Source: Acidobacteriota bacterium (GTDB taxonomy: Bacteria > Acidobacteriota > Vicinamibacteria > Fen-336). Taken from it: DNA of 49,927 nucleotides. Shown piece after piece: positions 26,695 through 34,938 of the stretch. The notes beneath the pieces were generated by a model. The model made no database searches. It was given only the letters and a program-made list of their open reading frames with translations, and was not told the DNA's origin. Made by a program: the position numbers and the translations under genes. The stretch's first letter is position 1; each line of letters begins with the position of its first letter. The DNA lies in the NCBI GenBank assembly GCA_003222275.1, contig QHVJ01000108.1, forward strand, positions 1-49,927, in the 5' to 3' direction.

Positions 26695-29106
26695 ATGAAC
26701 CAGCGATTGCGGACCCCCGCGCTCGTAGTCGCCGCCGCCACTCTCGTCGCGGCGGCGCCCGCGAAGCTCGAGCTGACCGTCGACAGCATCATGCGCGGCC
26801 CCAAGCTCGTCGGCTATCCCCCCACGGGCCTGCGCTGGTCCGGGGACTCGCGCGAGCTGTACTTCGAGTGGCGCCACGCCGGAGAAGACGAGCCCGCGAC
26901 CTGGGTGGTCGCCCGCGAGGGCGGCGAGCCGCGCCGTCTCACCGACGAGGAGCGGAAGAAGGCCCCGGCCGCGGACGGCATTTGGGACGACGCGCATCGC
27001 CGGGTTCTCTCCGTGGACGACGGCGACGTGGTGATGGTGGACTCCGTGGCCCGCACCCGCCGGCAGGTCACCCGCACCGTCGAGAAGGAGTCGAGCCCGC
27101 ACTGGGCCCGCCGGGAGAGCCACGTCAGCTTCCTCCGCGGCAACGATGTATACCTCGTCCCGCTCGATGCGGGCGCGGGCGACCTCGTGGTGCAGCTCAC
27201 AGAAGTGGGTCCGGCGAAGGCCGAGCCGAAGCCGACCGAAAGCCAGACCTTCCTCAAGGAAGAAGAGCAGAAGCTGATCGGTCATGTGCACGAGGCGGCC
27301 GAGAAGAAGAAGAAGGAAGAGGAAAGGAAGAAGAAGGCCGCCCTGCCGAAGCTGGAGGTGAAGGACGGACAGAGCGTCTCCGACGCGGCCCTCGCCCCCG
27401 ACGACGATCACGTCTACCTGCTCGTGGCCGACAAGGCCGACCGGGCCAAGACGGCGCAGGTCCCCAACTACGTGACCGAGTCGGCCTACACGGAGGAGAT
27501 CGCCAGCCGCAGCAAGGTCGGCGACCTCCAGGAGAAGCGCCGCCTCGCGATCCTGAGCCGCAAGACCGGCAAATCGGTGTGGGCGAGTGCGGAGTTCGCG
27601 GGAAAGAAGGCCGCAGAGGGCGCAGAGAAGCCGTCACCGAAGCCAGCAGAGGCCGCAGAGAAGCCCCCCGAGGCCGCAGAGAAGCTGGCGGCAGGCCTGC
27701 GTGAGGTGCGTTGGAGCCTGCCGGTGTTCTCGCGCGACGGCGCGTTTGCGGTCGTCTCGGCGCGGTCGGCGGACAACAAGGACCGCTGGCTGGTCCTCCT
27801 CGATCCCGAGACCGGAGCCTCCCGCGCGCTCGACCACCTGCACGACGACGCCTGGGTCCGCGACACGAGCGACGGCCTCGGCTTCCTGCCCGATGACCGC
27901 CGGATCTGGTTCCTCTCCGAGCGTGACGGATGGATGCATCTGTACACCGTCGACGTGTCGCGTCCCGGGGCCGAGGCGACTCCGCTCACGTCGGGGCGCT
28001 GGGAAGTGACCCAGGCCGAGCTGTCACCCGACCGGCGAAGGATCTACTTCGCTTCGACGGAAGCCGGCCCCGCCGAGCGCCACGTCTACACGGTGTCCGT
28101 CGACGGTGGCCGGCACACGCGCCTCACGACCGCGCCCGGTGCCAGCGAAGCCGAGGCCTCTCCCGACGAGAAGACCCTCGCTCTCATCCATTCCGAAGCC
28201 AACCAGCCGCCCGAGGTCTACCTCGCGCCGAATCGGCCCGGCGGCGAGCTCCGCCGCATCACGACCAGCCCCAGCGAAGAGTGGCGCTCGTACCCGTGGC
28301 TGGCCCCTCCCCTGGTGACGTACAAGGTGCGGGACGGGGCGGAGGTGACGGCGCGCCTCTACACGCCGGAGATGGTCGGGGCGAAGCGTGATCCGCTCGC
28401 GCCCGGCGTCGTCTTCGTCCACGGGGCCGGCTACCTGCAGAACGCCCACCGATACTGGTCGAGCTACTACCGCGAGTACATGTTCCACCACCTGCTGGCC
28501 TCGCGCGGATACGTCGTCCTCGATCCCGACTACCGCGGCAGCGCCGGCTACGGCCGCGACTGGAGGGTGGGGATCTACCGCCACATGGGTGGCCACGACC
28601 TCGAGGACGTCGTCGACGGCGCCCGGTACCTGGCCGCGGCGCAGAACGTCGACCCGCGCCGCATCGGCGTGTACGGGGGCAGCTACGGGGGGTTCATCAC
28701 GCTGATGGCGATGTTCACCGCCCCGGACGTGTTCGCCGCGGGGGCGGCGCTGCGGCCGGTCACCGACTGGGCCCACTACAATCACTCCTACACGTCCAGC
28801 ATCCTGAACGAGCCTCCCCGCGACCCCGAGCCCTATCGCCGCAGCTCGCCCATCTACTTCGCCGAGGGGCTCAAGGGCGCCCTCCTCATCGGCCACGGCA
28901 TGGTCGACACCAACGTCCATTTCCAGGACTCGGTCCGCCTCGCCCAGCGGCTCATCGAGCTGCGCAAGGAGAACTGGGAGCTGGCCGCCTACCCGGTGGA
29001 AAACCACGCCTTCGAGGAGGAGACGAGCTGGGCCGACGAGTACAAGCGGATCCTGAAGCTCTTCGAGCAGAACCTGCGCGGCCAGGGTCCTCCGCCGCCG
29101 CGGTGA
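26695..29106 (+). CDS. secreted S9-family prolyl oligopeptidase-like peptidase
   Basis: This 803-residue protein has an N-terminal signal-like helix, a WD40/beta-propeller region to about residue 530 and a C-terminal alpha/beta hydrolase. The catalytic serine lies in YGGSYGGFITL, the aspartate in HGMVDTNVHFQD and the histidine in VENHAFEE. The propeller is interrupted by two low-complexity inserts: a Lys/Glu coil (EAAEKKKKEEERKKKAALPK) and an Ala-Glu-Lys-Pro repeat near 27600-27690. Homologues cut short peptides, often DPP IV- or acylaminoacyl-type. ATG 26695 has GGAGAGG upstream. Confidence 0.9.
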   Translation: MNQRLRTPALVVAAATLVAAAPAKLELTVDSIMRGPKLVGYPPTGLRWSGDSRELYFEWRHAGEDEPATWVVAREGGEPRRLTDEERKKAPAADGIWDDAHRRVLSVDDGDVVMVDSVARTRRQVTRTVEKESSPHWARRESHVSFLRGNDVYLVPLDAGAGDLVVQLTEVGPAKAEPKPTESQTFLKEEEQKLIGHVHEAAEKKKKEEERKKKAALPKLEVKDGQSVSDAALAPDDDHVYLLVADKADRAKTAQVPNYVTESAYTEEIASRSKVGDLQEKRRLAILSRKTGKSVWASAEFAGKKAAEGAEKPSPKPAEAAEKPPEAAEKLAAGLREVRWSLPVFSRDGAFAVVSARSADNKDRWLVLLDPETGASRALDHLHDDAWVRDTSDGLGFLPDDRRIWFLSERDGWMHLYTVDVSRPGAEATPLTSGRWEVTQAELSPDRRRIYFASTEAGPAERHVYTVSVDGGRHTRLTTAPGASEAEASPDEKTLALIHSEANQPPEVYLAPNRPGGELRRITTSPSEEWRSYPWLAPPLVTYKVRDGAEVTARLYTPEMVGAKRDPLAPGVVFVHGAGYLQNAHRYWSSYYREYMFHHLLASRGYVVLDPDYRGSAGYGRDWRVGIYRHMGGHDLEDVVDGARYLAAAQNVDPRRIGVYGGSYGGFITLMAMFTAPDVFAAGAALRPVTDWAHYNHSYTSSILNEPPRDPEPYRRSSPIYFAEGLKGALLIGHGMVDTNVHFQDSVRLAQRLIELRKENWELAAYPVENHAFEEETSWADEYKRILKLFEQNLRGQGPPPPR

Positions 29107-30389
29107 TACGCTCTGGGCGCATGGAGCGCGCGGGGACCCTGCTCGTCGTCGACGACGACGCGGACAACCGCGACCTGCTCAGCCGCCGCCTCGAGCACGA
29201 GGGATGGAGCACCCGGCAGGCGGAGAGCGGGGAGCAGGCGCTGGAGGTCGTGCGGGCGGGCGGCGTCGACCTCGTGCTCCTCGACCTCATGATGCCGGGG
29301 ATGGGCGGCCTGGACGTGCTGAAGGTGCTGCGGCGGACGCGCTCCGCCGCGGAGCTGCCCGTCATCATGGTCACCGCTTCCTCGGACAGCGAGGACGTGG
29401 TCGAAGCGCTCGGCCAGGGCGCGAACGACTACGTGACCAAGCCGATCGACTTCCCGGTGGTGGTGGCCCGCATCGACGCCGCCCTGCGCACGCGGCGGGA
29501 GGCTTCCACCCCCGCGCCGGCAACGCTGGCCGAGGTCGGCATCGGCACCGTGCTCGGCGACCGATACCGCCTCGAGTCGCGCATCGGGTCCGGCAACCAC
29601 GGGGCCGTCTACCGCGCCCGCCACGTGGAGCTGGACCGGGCGGTGGCGGTGAAGGTCCTGCGCACGGGGGCGCCAGGGAGCGGCGACGCCCTGCACCGGT
29701 TCCGCCGCGAAGGCATCGCCGCCTGTAGGGTCCGCCATCCCCACGCGGTGGCCGTCCTCGACTTTGCCGTCGCGGGCGGCGTGGCCTATCTCGTCATGGA
29801 GCTGCTCGAAGGCCATTCGCTCGACGTCGAGCTGGCTCCCGCCACGCCCCTCGGCGTTCAGCGCTCGGTGACGATCGCGGTCCCGGTGTGCGAAGCGCTG
29901 GCCGAGGCGCACCGGGCCGGCATCGTCCACCGCGACGTGAAGCCGGCCAACATCTTCCTGCACCGGATGGGGGACGTCACCGTGCCCAAGGTGCTCGATT
30001 TCGGCATCGCCCGGATCCTCGGCGGGGCGGCGCCGCGCCATGCGCTCACGCTCGACGGCTGGATCGTGGGCACTCCCGCGTACATGGCGCCCGAGCGCTT
30101 CGAGAGCGGGGCCTGCGACGGCAAGGCCGACGTCTACGGGCTCGGCGTCACGCTCTTCCAGATGCTCTCCGGCCGCCTGCCCTTCGAAGCGGTCGACGGC
30201 GAGCCGATGGCCCTGGCCCGCAAGCATCTCGGCGAGCTGCCCCCGCCGCTGCGCGCGCTCAACCCCGAGGTGCCGCTCTCGCTGGAAGAAGCCGTCATGC
30301 GCGCCCTGGCCAAGCAGCCGCCGAAGCGGCCCAGCGCCGCCGAGCTGGCGATCCTCCTCGCGGCGTCGGCGCCGGCCGCCTCCGGCTGA
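29103..30389 (+). CDS. response-regulator receiver fused to Ser/Thr protein kinase
   Basis: The protein of about 428 residues has a receiver domain (about 10-130; phospho-Asp in VDLVLLDLMMPGMGG, lysine in YVTKPID). This is fused to a Hanks-type kinase (about 155-415; Gly-loop IGSGNHGAVYRA, VAVKVL, HRDVKPANIF, LDFGIARI, GTPAYMAPERF). It links two-component phosphorelay input to Ser/Thr phosphorylation output. GTG 29103 overlaps the peptidase stop. ATG 29121 is an alternative, 8 nt after a TACGCT -10-like box. The cognate histidine kinase is not in the window. Confidence 0.93.
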   Translation: MIRSGRMERAGTLLVVDDDADNRDLLSRRLEHEGWSTRQAESGEQALEVVRAGGVDLVLLDLMMPGMGGLDVLKVLRRTRSAAELPVIMVTASSDSEDVVEALGQGANDYVTKPIDFPVVVARIDAALRTRREASTPAPATLAEVGIGTVLGDRYRLESRIGSGNHGAVYRARHVELDRAVAVKVLRTGAPGSGDALHRFRREGIAACRVRHPHAVAVLDFAVAGGVAYLVMELLEGHSLDVELAPATPLGVQRSVTIAVPVCEALAEAHRAGIVHRDVKPANIFLHRMGDVTVPKVLDFGIARILGGAAPRHALTLDGWIVGTPAYMAPERFESGACDGKADVYGLGVTLFQMLSGRLPFEAVDGEPMALARKHLGELPPPLRALNPEVPLSLEEAVMRALAKQPPKRPSAAELAILLAASAPAASG

Positions 30390-30394
30390 GCGGG

Positions 30395-30928
30395 ATGGCA
30401 ACCCGCCGCCCGCCGCGGCGCGTGATCCCGGACCTGCTGGCGCCCGGCCTCCGCGTCGTCTTCTGCGGCATCAACCCCGGCCGCATGTCCGCCGCCGCGC
30501 GCCTCCACTTCGCCAACCCGCGGAACGACTTCTGGCGGCTGCTCCACGCCGCCGGCTTCACGCCGCGGTTGATGACGCCGGCCGAGCAACGCGAGCTGAC
30601 GGGCCACGGCTGCGGCATCACCAACTCCGCCCATCGCGCGACGGCGGGCTCGGGCGACTTGCGCCGGGGCGACTTCGCGGGCGCGGCGGAGCGCCTCGCG
30701 CGCCTGGCGGCCGATCTGCGGCCGGCGCTGATCGCGTTCGTGGGGAAGGAGGCGTATCGGGGCGCCTTCGGCGAGCGGCCCTCCCTCGGCCTGCAGGAAC
30801 GGCGCCTGGGGGACACGCGCCTGTTCGTGCTTCCCTCCACCTCGCCCGCCAACGCCGCGGTGCCCTGGGCCGAGCGACTCCGCTGGTTCCAGGAGCTCAG
30901 GGCCCTGGCTTCGCGAGCTCGTTCTTGA
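30395..30928 (+). CDS. mug: mismatch-specific uracil/thymine DNA glycosylase (Mug family)
   Basis: The 177-residue protein has the two active-site motifs of family 2 uracil-DNA glycosylases. VVFCGINPGRMS (catalytic Asn) is near residues 22-33, and LPSTSPANA is near the C-terminus. NPRNDFWRLLHAAGF between them is also typical. It removes uracil or thymine mispaired with guanine. It follows the kinase by 5 bp and converges with the amidohydrolase gene, overlapping it by 32 bp. Confidence 0.92.
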   Translation: MATRRPPRRVIPDLLAPGLRVVFCGINPGRMSAAARLHFANPRNDFWRLLHAAGFTPRLMTPAEQRELTGHGCGITNSAHRATAGSGDLRRGDFAGAAERLARLAADLRPALIAFVGKEAYRGAFGERPSLGLQERRLGDTRLFVLPSTSPANAAVPWAERLRWFQELRALASRARS

Positions 30929-32222
30929 ATGTAACCCCGTCCTTCATCACGAAACCGACGCGCTCCAGCTCCTTGACGTCCTTCAGCGGGTCGCCCCGCA
31001 CGGCGACGACGTCGGCATAGGCGCCGGGCGCCACCACGCCGACCTGGCCGGCCAGCCCGAGCATCTCCGCCGGAACCGAAGTCGCGGACCGAAGCGCGGC
31101 CGCGGGCGACATCCCGAGCTCGACCATCCGCGAGAACTCGGCGGCGATCGGCTCCGACCAGGAGAAGCCGCCCACGTCGGTCCCGAAGACGATCCTGACG
31201 CCGGCCTTCAGCGCCTTCTGGAACGACGGCCCGTGGACCTCGGCGCGCTTGCGGTCGCGGCGGCCCGCCGGCGTGCCCTCCGGCGCCCATCCCTCGTAGT
31301 AGACGCCGAGCGTCGGGCAGTACCACGTCCCCTGGCGCACCATCTGGGCCACCGCGGCGTCGTCGAGGTCGAGCCCGTGCTCGATGGAATCACACCCGCC
31401 GTCGAGGGCGCGGTGCAGGCCCTCGCCGCCGTAGGCGTGGCAGGCGACCTTGCGCTGCCAGCCGTGGGCCTCGTCCACGATCGCCTTCAGCTCCTCCACC
31501 GTCAGCGTCGGCTGCGAGACGAGGCCGCCCTTCGCGTCGACCCACGAGCGGTGGGTCATGTAGACCTTGATCCAGTCCGCGCCGTGGTCGAGCTGCTCGC
31601 GGGCCGCCTTGCGCGCCTCGACCGGGCCATCCACGAGCTGGGCGCCCTTGGGCACGTCGACCTCGGGCGCGTAGCCTTCGAGCGGATAACCGCCCGTCGT
31701 CGAGATCGCGCGCGTGACCACGAGCATCCGCGGCCCGGGGATGTATCCCTTCTCGATCGCCTCCTTGATCCCCACGTCGCCGTAGCCGGCGCCTTCGGTC
31801 TCGACGTCGCGGATGGTGGTGAAGCCCTGCTCCAGGGCGCGGCGCGCGGAGACCGCGGCCCGCACCGCGCGCAACGCGAGGGGGGCCATGAGCAGCTGCG
31901 CGTCGTATCCGCCTTCCTTCGGGTCCTCGCCCTGGAGGAAGACGTGAGTGTGGGAGTCGACGAGGCCCGGGAGGACGGTCGACGACGACAGGTCGATGAT
32001 GGCAGCGCCCGCCGGGACCCGCGTGGACGACGCGTCGCCGACGGCCTCGATGCGCTGGCCGCGCACCACGATCGCCTGGTCGTGCCGCGGCGGGCCGGAT
32101 CGGCCGTCGAGAAGCGTGCCGGCCCGGATGAGGGTCACCGCGGCCTCGCCGCTCGCACCTTCCGGCCGTTCGGTCGGAGCGAAGAGAGCGATGATGAGAA
32201 GAGGCAGGAACGCCAATCGCAT
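30897..32222 (-). CDS. exported amidohydrolase (imidazolonepropionase/Xaa-Pro dipeptidase-like)
   Basis: The 441-residue protein has an N-terminal signal peptide (MRLAFLPLLIIALFA) and an amidohydrolase-superfamily domain. Metal ligands lie in VDSHTHVF, the carboxylated-lysine region in HGADWIKVYMTH, and further motifs in KVACHAYGGEG, SIEHGLDLD and VFGTDVGGF. Secreted members hydrolyse cyclic imides or prolyl and lysine carboxypeptides; the substrate is not predictable. ATG 32222 has AAGGGGG upstream and lies in a compact divergent promoter region shared with pckG. Confidence 0.88.
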   Translation of the reverse strand: MRLAFLPLLIIALFAPTERPEGASGEAAVTLIRAGTLLDGRSGPPRHDQAIVVRGQRIEAVGDASSTRVPAGAAIIDLSSSTVLPGLVDSHTHVFLQGEDPKEGGYDAQLLMAPLALRAVRAAVSARRALEQGFTTIRDVETEGAGYGDVGIKEAIEKGYIPGPRMLVVTRAISTTGGYPLEGYAPEVDVPKGAQLVDGPVEARKAAREQLDHGADWIKVYMTHRSWVDAKGGLVSQPTLTVEELKAIVDEAHGWQRKVACHAYGGEGLHRALDGGCDSIEHGLDLDDAAVAQMVRQGTWYCPTLGVYYEGWAPEGTPAGRRDRKRAEVHGPSFQKALKAGVRIVFGTDVGGFSWSEPIAAEFSRMVELGMSPAAALRSATSVPAEMLGLAGQVGVVAPGAYADVVAVRGDPLKDVKELERVGFVMKDGVTFKNELAKPGP

Positions 32223-32260
32223 ACGCACCCCCTTGGACGCGGTCCGCGCGCCGGGCCGAG

Positions 32261-32273
32261 AGTCTACTAAAAT
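32261..32273. promoter_or_regulatory. back-to-back promoters of amidohydrolase and pckG
   Basis: TAGACT on the minus strand (32266-32261) and TAAAAT on the plus strand (32268-32273) are adjacent -10 candidates. The pckG ATG lies 9 nt after the plus box without a ribosome-binding site. The minus box gives the amidohydrolase a leader of about 30 nt with AAGGGGG. Confidence 0.45.
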
Positions 32274-32282
32274 GATCCCTTC

Positions 32283-34028
32283 ATGACGCCTGCCGAGCGC
32301 TGGGTCGACGAAGTGGCCCGCACCACGCGGCCGGAGCGCGTCGTGTGGTGCGACGGGTCCGAGGAGGAGAGCCGCCGGCTCGTCGACGGCATGGTCGCCG
32401 ACGGCACGCTCCTTCGCCTGCATCCGACCGCCGCCCCCGGCTCCACGCTCCACCGCAGCCATCCTTCCGACGTGGCCCGGACGGAGCACCTGACCTTCAT
32501 CGCCAGCCGCGACAAGCGCGACGCCGGCCCCACCAACAACTGGATGGCGCCTTCGGAAGCACGAGCGCGGGTCGGCCCGCTCTTCGAAGGCGTGATGAAG
32601 GGCCGGACGATGTACGTGGTCCCGTACGTGATGGGCCCGCTCGGCTCGCCCTTCAGCCGCGTCGGGATCGAGGTCACCGACAGCCCGTACGTGGCGGCCA
32701 ACATGCGCCTCATGACGCGCATGGGCGAGCCGGCCCGGCGGCAGCTCGGCGCGAGCGAGAGCTTCGTGCCCGGGCTGCACTCCACCGGCGACCTGTCTCC
32801 CGAGCGCCGGTACATCGTGCACTTCCCGGAGGAGCGGCTCATCTGGAGCGTCGGCTCCGGCTACGGCGGCAACGCGCTCCTCGGCAAGAAGTGCTTCGCG
32901 CTGCGCATCGCCGGCGCCCTCGCCCGCGACGAGGGCTGGATGGCCGAGCACATGCTCATCCTGGAGCTGGAGCTGCCCGGCGGCGAGATCCATTACATCG
33001 CCGCGGCCTTCCCGTCCGCCTGCGGCAAGACCAACCTCGCGATGATGGTCTCGCCCTTCGAGCGCGTGGGCTACAAGGTGCGCACCGTCGGCGACGACAT
33101 CGCGTGGCTGCGTCCGGGAACGGACGGCCGGCTGTGGGCGGTGAACCCCGAGGCCGGCTTCTTCGGCGTGGTGCCCGGAACGGGACCCGACACGAACCCC
33201 AACGCGATGGCCACCATCAGCCACGACACGATCTTCACCAACGTGGCGGTGACGTCCGACGGGATCCCGTGGTGGGAGGGCAAGGAGAAGAGCGCGCCGC
33301 CGGGGCTCATCGACTGGCAGGGCAAGCCGTGGGACGGCCGGAGCAAGGCCGCCCATCCCAACGCGCGCTTCACCGCCGCCGCGCGCCAGTGCCCGAGCAT
33401 GTCGGCGCGCTGGGAGGACCCGCAGGGCGTCCCGCTCTCCGCGATCGTGTTCGGCGGGCGTCGGGCCCGCCTCGCTCCGCTCGTCTTCGAGAGCCGGGAC
33501 TGGGAGCACGGGGTATTCGTGGGCGCGACGATGGGCTCGGAGACGACCGCCGCCGCCACGGGGCAGGTCGGCGTCGTGCGGCGCGACCCGATGGCCATGC
33601 TGCCCTTCTGCGGCTACAACATGGGCGATTACTTCGCCCACTGGCTGAAGATGGGACGCACGCTCTCCCGGCCCCCGCGCATCTTCCACGTCAACTGGTT
33701 CCGCACGGGCCACGACGGCCGGTTCATCTGGCCCGGCTTCGGCGAGAACCTGCGCGTGCTGATGTGGATGATCGACCGCGTGAAAGGCGTGGCCGCCGGC
33801 GCGGACGCACCCATCGGCGTCGTGCCCACCCCCGACGCGCTCAACGTCGACGGCCTCGGCCTCGGCCGCGGCGACCTGGAGCGGCTGCTCACCGTGGACC
33901 GGGACGAATGGGCGGCGGAGGTCCCGGAAATGCGCGCGTTCTTCGATCGGTTCGGCGACCGGCTCCCTCCCGAATTGAGCCGCGCCCTCGAGTCGCTCTC
34001 CCGGCAGGTCGTCACCGCCAGGGTGTGA
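32283..34028 (+). CDS. pckG: phosphoenolpyruvate carboxykinase (GTP)
   Basis: The 581-residue protein is the GTP-dependent type of PEPCK, the gluconeogenic enzyme that converts oxaloacetate to PEP. The kinase-1a loop FPSACGKTNLAMM, preceded by EIHYIAAA, is central. GPTNNWMAPSEA near the start and GYNMGDYFAHWLKMGR and FHVNWFRT in the C-terminal half are conserved. Gluconeogenic pckG fits the leucine-catabolic genes nearby. The start probably lies on a leaderless transcript. Confidence 0.97.
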   Translation: MTPAERWVDEVARTTRPERVVWCDGSEEESRRLVDGMVADGTLLRLHPTAAPGSTLHRSHPSDVARTEHLTFIASRDKRDAGPTNNWMAPSEARARVGPLFEGVMKGRTMYVVPYVMGPLGSPFSRVGIEVTDSPYVAANMRLMTRMGEPARRQLGASESFVPGLHSTGDLSPERRYIVHFPEERLIWSVGSGYGGNALLGKKCFALRIAGALARDEGWMAEHMLILELELPGGEIHYIAAAFPSACGKTNLAMMVSPFERVGYKVRTVGDDIAWLRPGTDGRLWAVNPEAGFFGVVPGTGPDTNPNAMATISHDTIFTNVAVTSDGIPWWEGKEKSAPPGLIDWQGKPWDGRSKAAHPNARFTAAARQCPSMSARWEDPQGVPLSAIVFGGRRARLAPLVFESRDWEHGVFVGATMGSETTAAATGQVGVVRRDPMAMLPFCGYNMGDYFAHWLKMGRTLSRPPRIFHVNWFRTGHDGRFIWPGFGENLRVLMWMIDRVKGVAAGADAPIGVVPTPDALNVDGLGLGRGDLERLLTVDRDEWAAEVPEMRAFFDRFGDRLPPELSRALESLSRQVVTARV

Positions 34029-34041
34029 CAGGAGGATCGTC

Positions 34042-34926
34042 ATGCTGCGGAGTTTCGGGGTCGTCGCCTTGATCCTGCTCGCGCGCGGGGCCGCCGCGGA
34101 CGCGGGAGCGCTCACCTGCGAACCGTCCGCGCTGGATGCGCGCAGCTATCGCCTCACCACGCGCGCCCAGGCCCTCATCATCAATGATCCCCGGGGGAGC
34201 TGGTGGGACGGCTTCCAGCTCGGCAAGCACGAGGAGCAGCTCGCCGATCTCAACGACGCCTCGGCCTTCGCCGCCGAGCGGGCCCTCGAGGCCGACCCCC
34301 GCAACCTGATGGGGTACGGCATCCTCGCCCGCGTGGCCCTCGCCCTCGAGCAGCCCGACCGGGCGGAGGCGGCGTGGCAGCGCGCCCTCGACGGGGGCGG
34401 CGCCGTGGTGTGGAGCGCGACGCTCTACGACGTCGACGCCCGCACCTATTTCTTCCTCGCCTTCGACCGCCACGCGCTGCGCGTCTACCGGATGGAGCAG
34501 CTCGCGGGTGTCGTCAAGCGGGGCTTCTACGGCATCCCGGAGTTCCCGGGCGCGGACAACGAGCGCTTCTACGCGGCGTGGGGCGGCTGCATCGATCCCA
34601 CGATCGTTCCCGACGCCGTGGTGCCGTGGTCGGACGTGAAGGAGATCAAGGCCGGCAACTGGGTGTTGTGGTTCAAGCTCGCCCGGCCGGTGACGATCGG
34701 CTCCGACCGCACGGGCAAGCGCAAGGAGCTGCGTGAGATCAAGGTCAACCTCCACGGCCGCACCGGCTCGCTGGAGGTGTACAAGCCCGTCGGGCAGGAC
34801 GACCTGGCCTTGCGCGGACGCGGCCCCGCGGGCTACCAGGACGCCGTGCGCCGCACGATCGTGAAGTTCGTCGACCCGGAGAAGCGCATCGCCCTCCCGC
34901 CCTTCAAGCCCGGCGCAGGCTGGTGA
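34042..34926 (+). CDS. exported protein of unknown function
   Basis: The 294-residue protein has a signal peptide (about 1-22). Its N-terminal half includes a single TPR-like helical pair (SAFAAERALEADPRNLMGYGILARVALALEQPDRAEAAW). A beta-rich region with YFFLAFDRHALRVYRMEQLAGVVKRG and KAGNWVLWFKLARPVTI follows. I do not recognise the family. It might be a lipoprotein-like envelope factor. CAGGAGG at 34029-34035 decides the ATG 34042 start. It follows pckG by 13 bp and ends 12 bp from the convergent MBL gene. Confidence 0.75.
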   Translation: MLRSFGVVALILLARGAAADAGALTCEPSALDARSYRLTTRAQALIINDPRGSWWDGFQLGKHEEQLADLNDASAFAAERALEADPRNLMGYGILARVALALEQPDRAEAAWQRALDGGGAVVWSATLYDVDARTYFFLAFDRHALRVYRMEQLAGVVKRGFYGIPEFPGADNERFYAAWGGCIDPTIVPDAVVPWSDVKEIKAGNWVLWFKLARPVTIGSDRTGKRKELREIKVNLHGRTGSLEVYKPVGQDDLALRGRGPAGYQDAVRRTIVKFVDPEKRIALPPFKPGAGW

Positions 34927-34938
34927 GCAGCAGGGCGA

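Noticed and set aside
27600-27690. DNA tandem repeat in the S9 peptidase gene
   Set aside because: It is a short coding low-complexity stretch (Ala-Glu-Lys-Pro repeats) within a continuous frame, not an independent element.
30897-34115. A 1072-codon minus-strand frame
   Set aside because: The real amidohydrolase begins at ATG 32222 with a signal peptide and ribosome-binding site. The upstream part is antisense to pckG.
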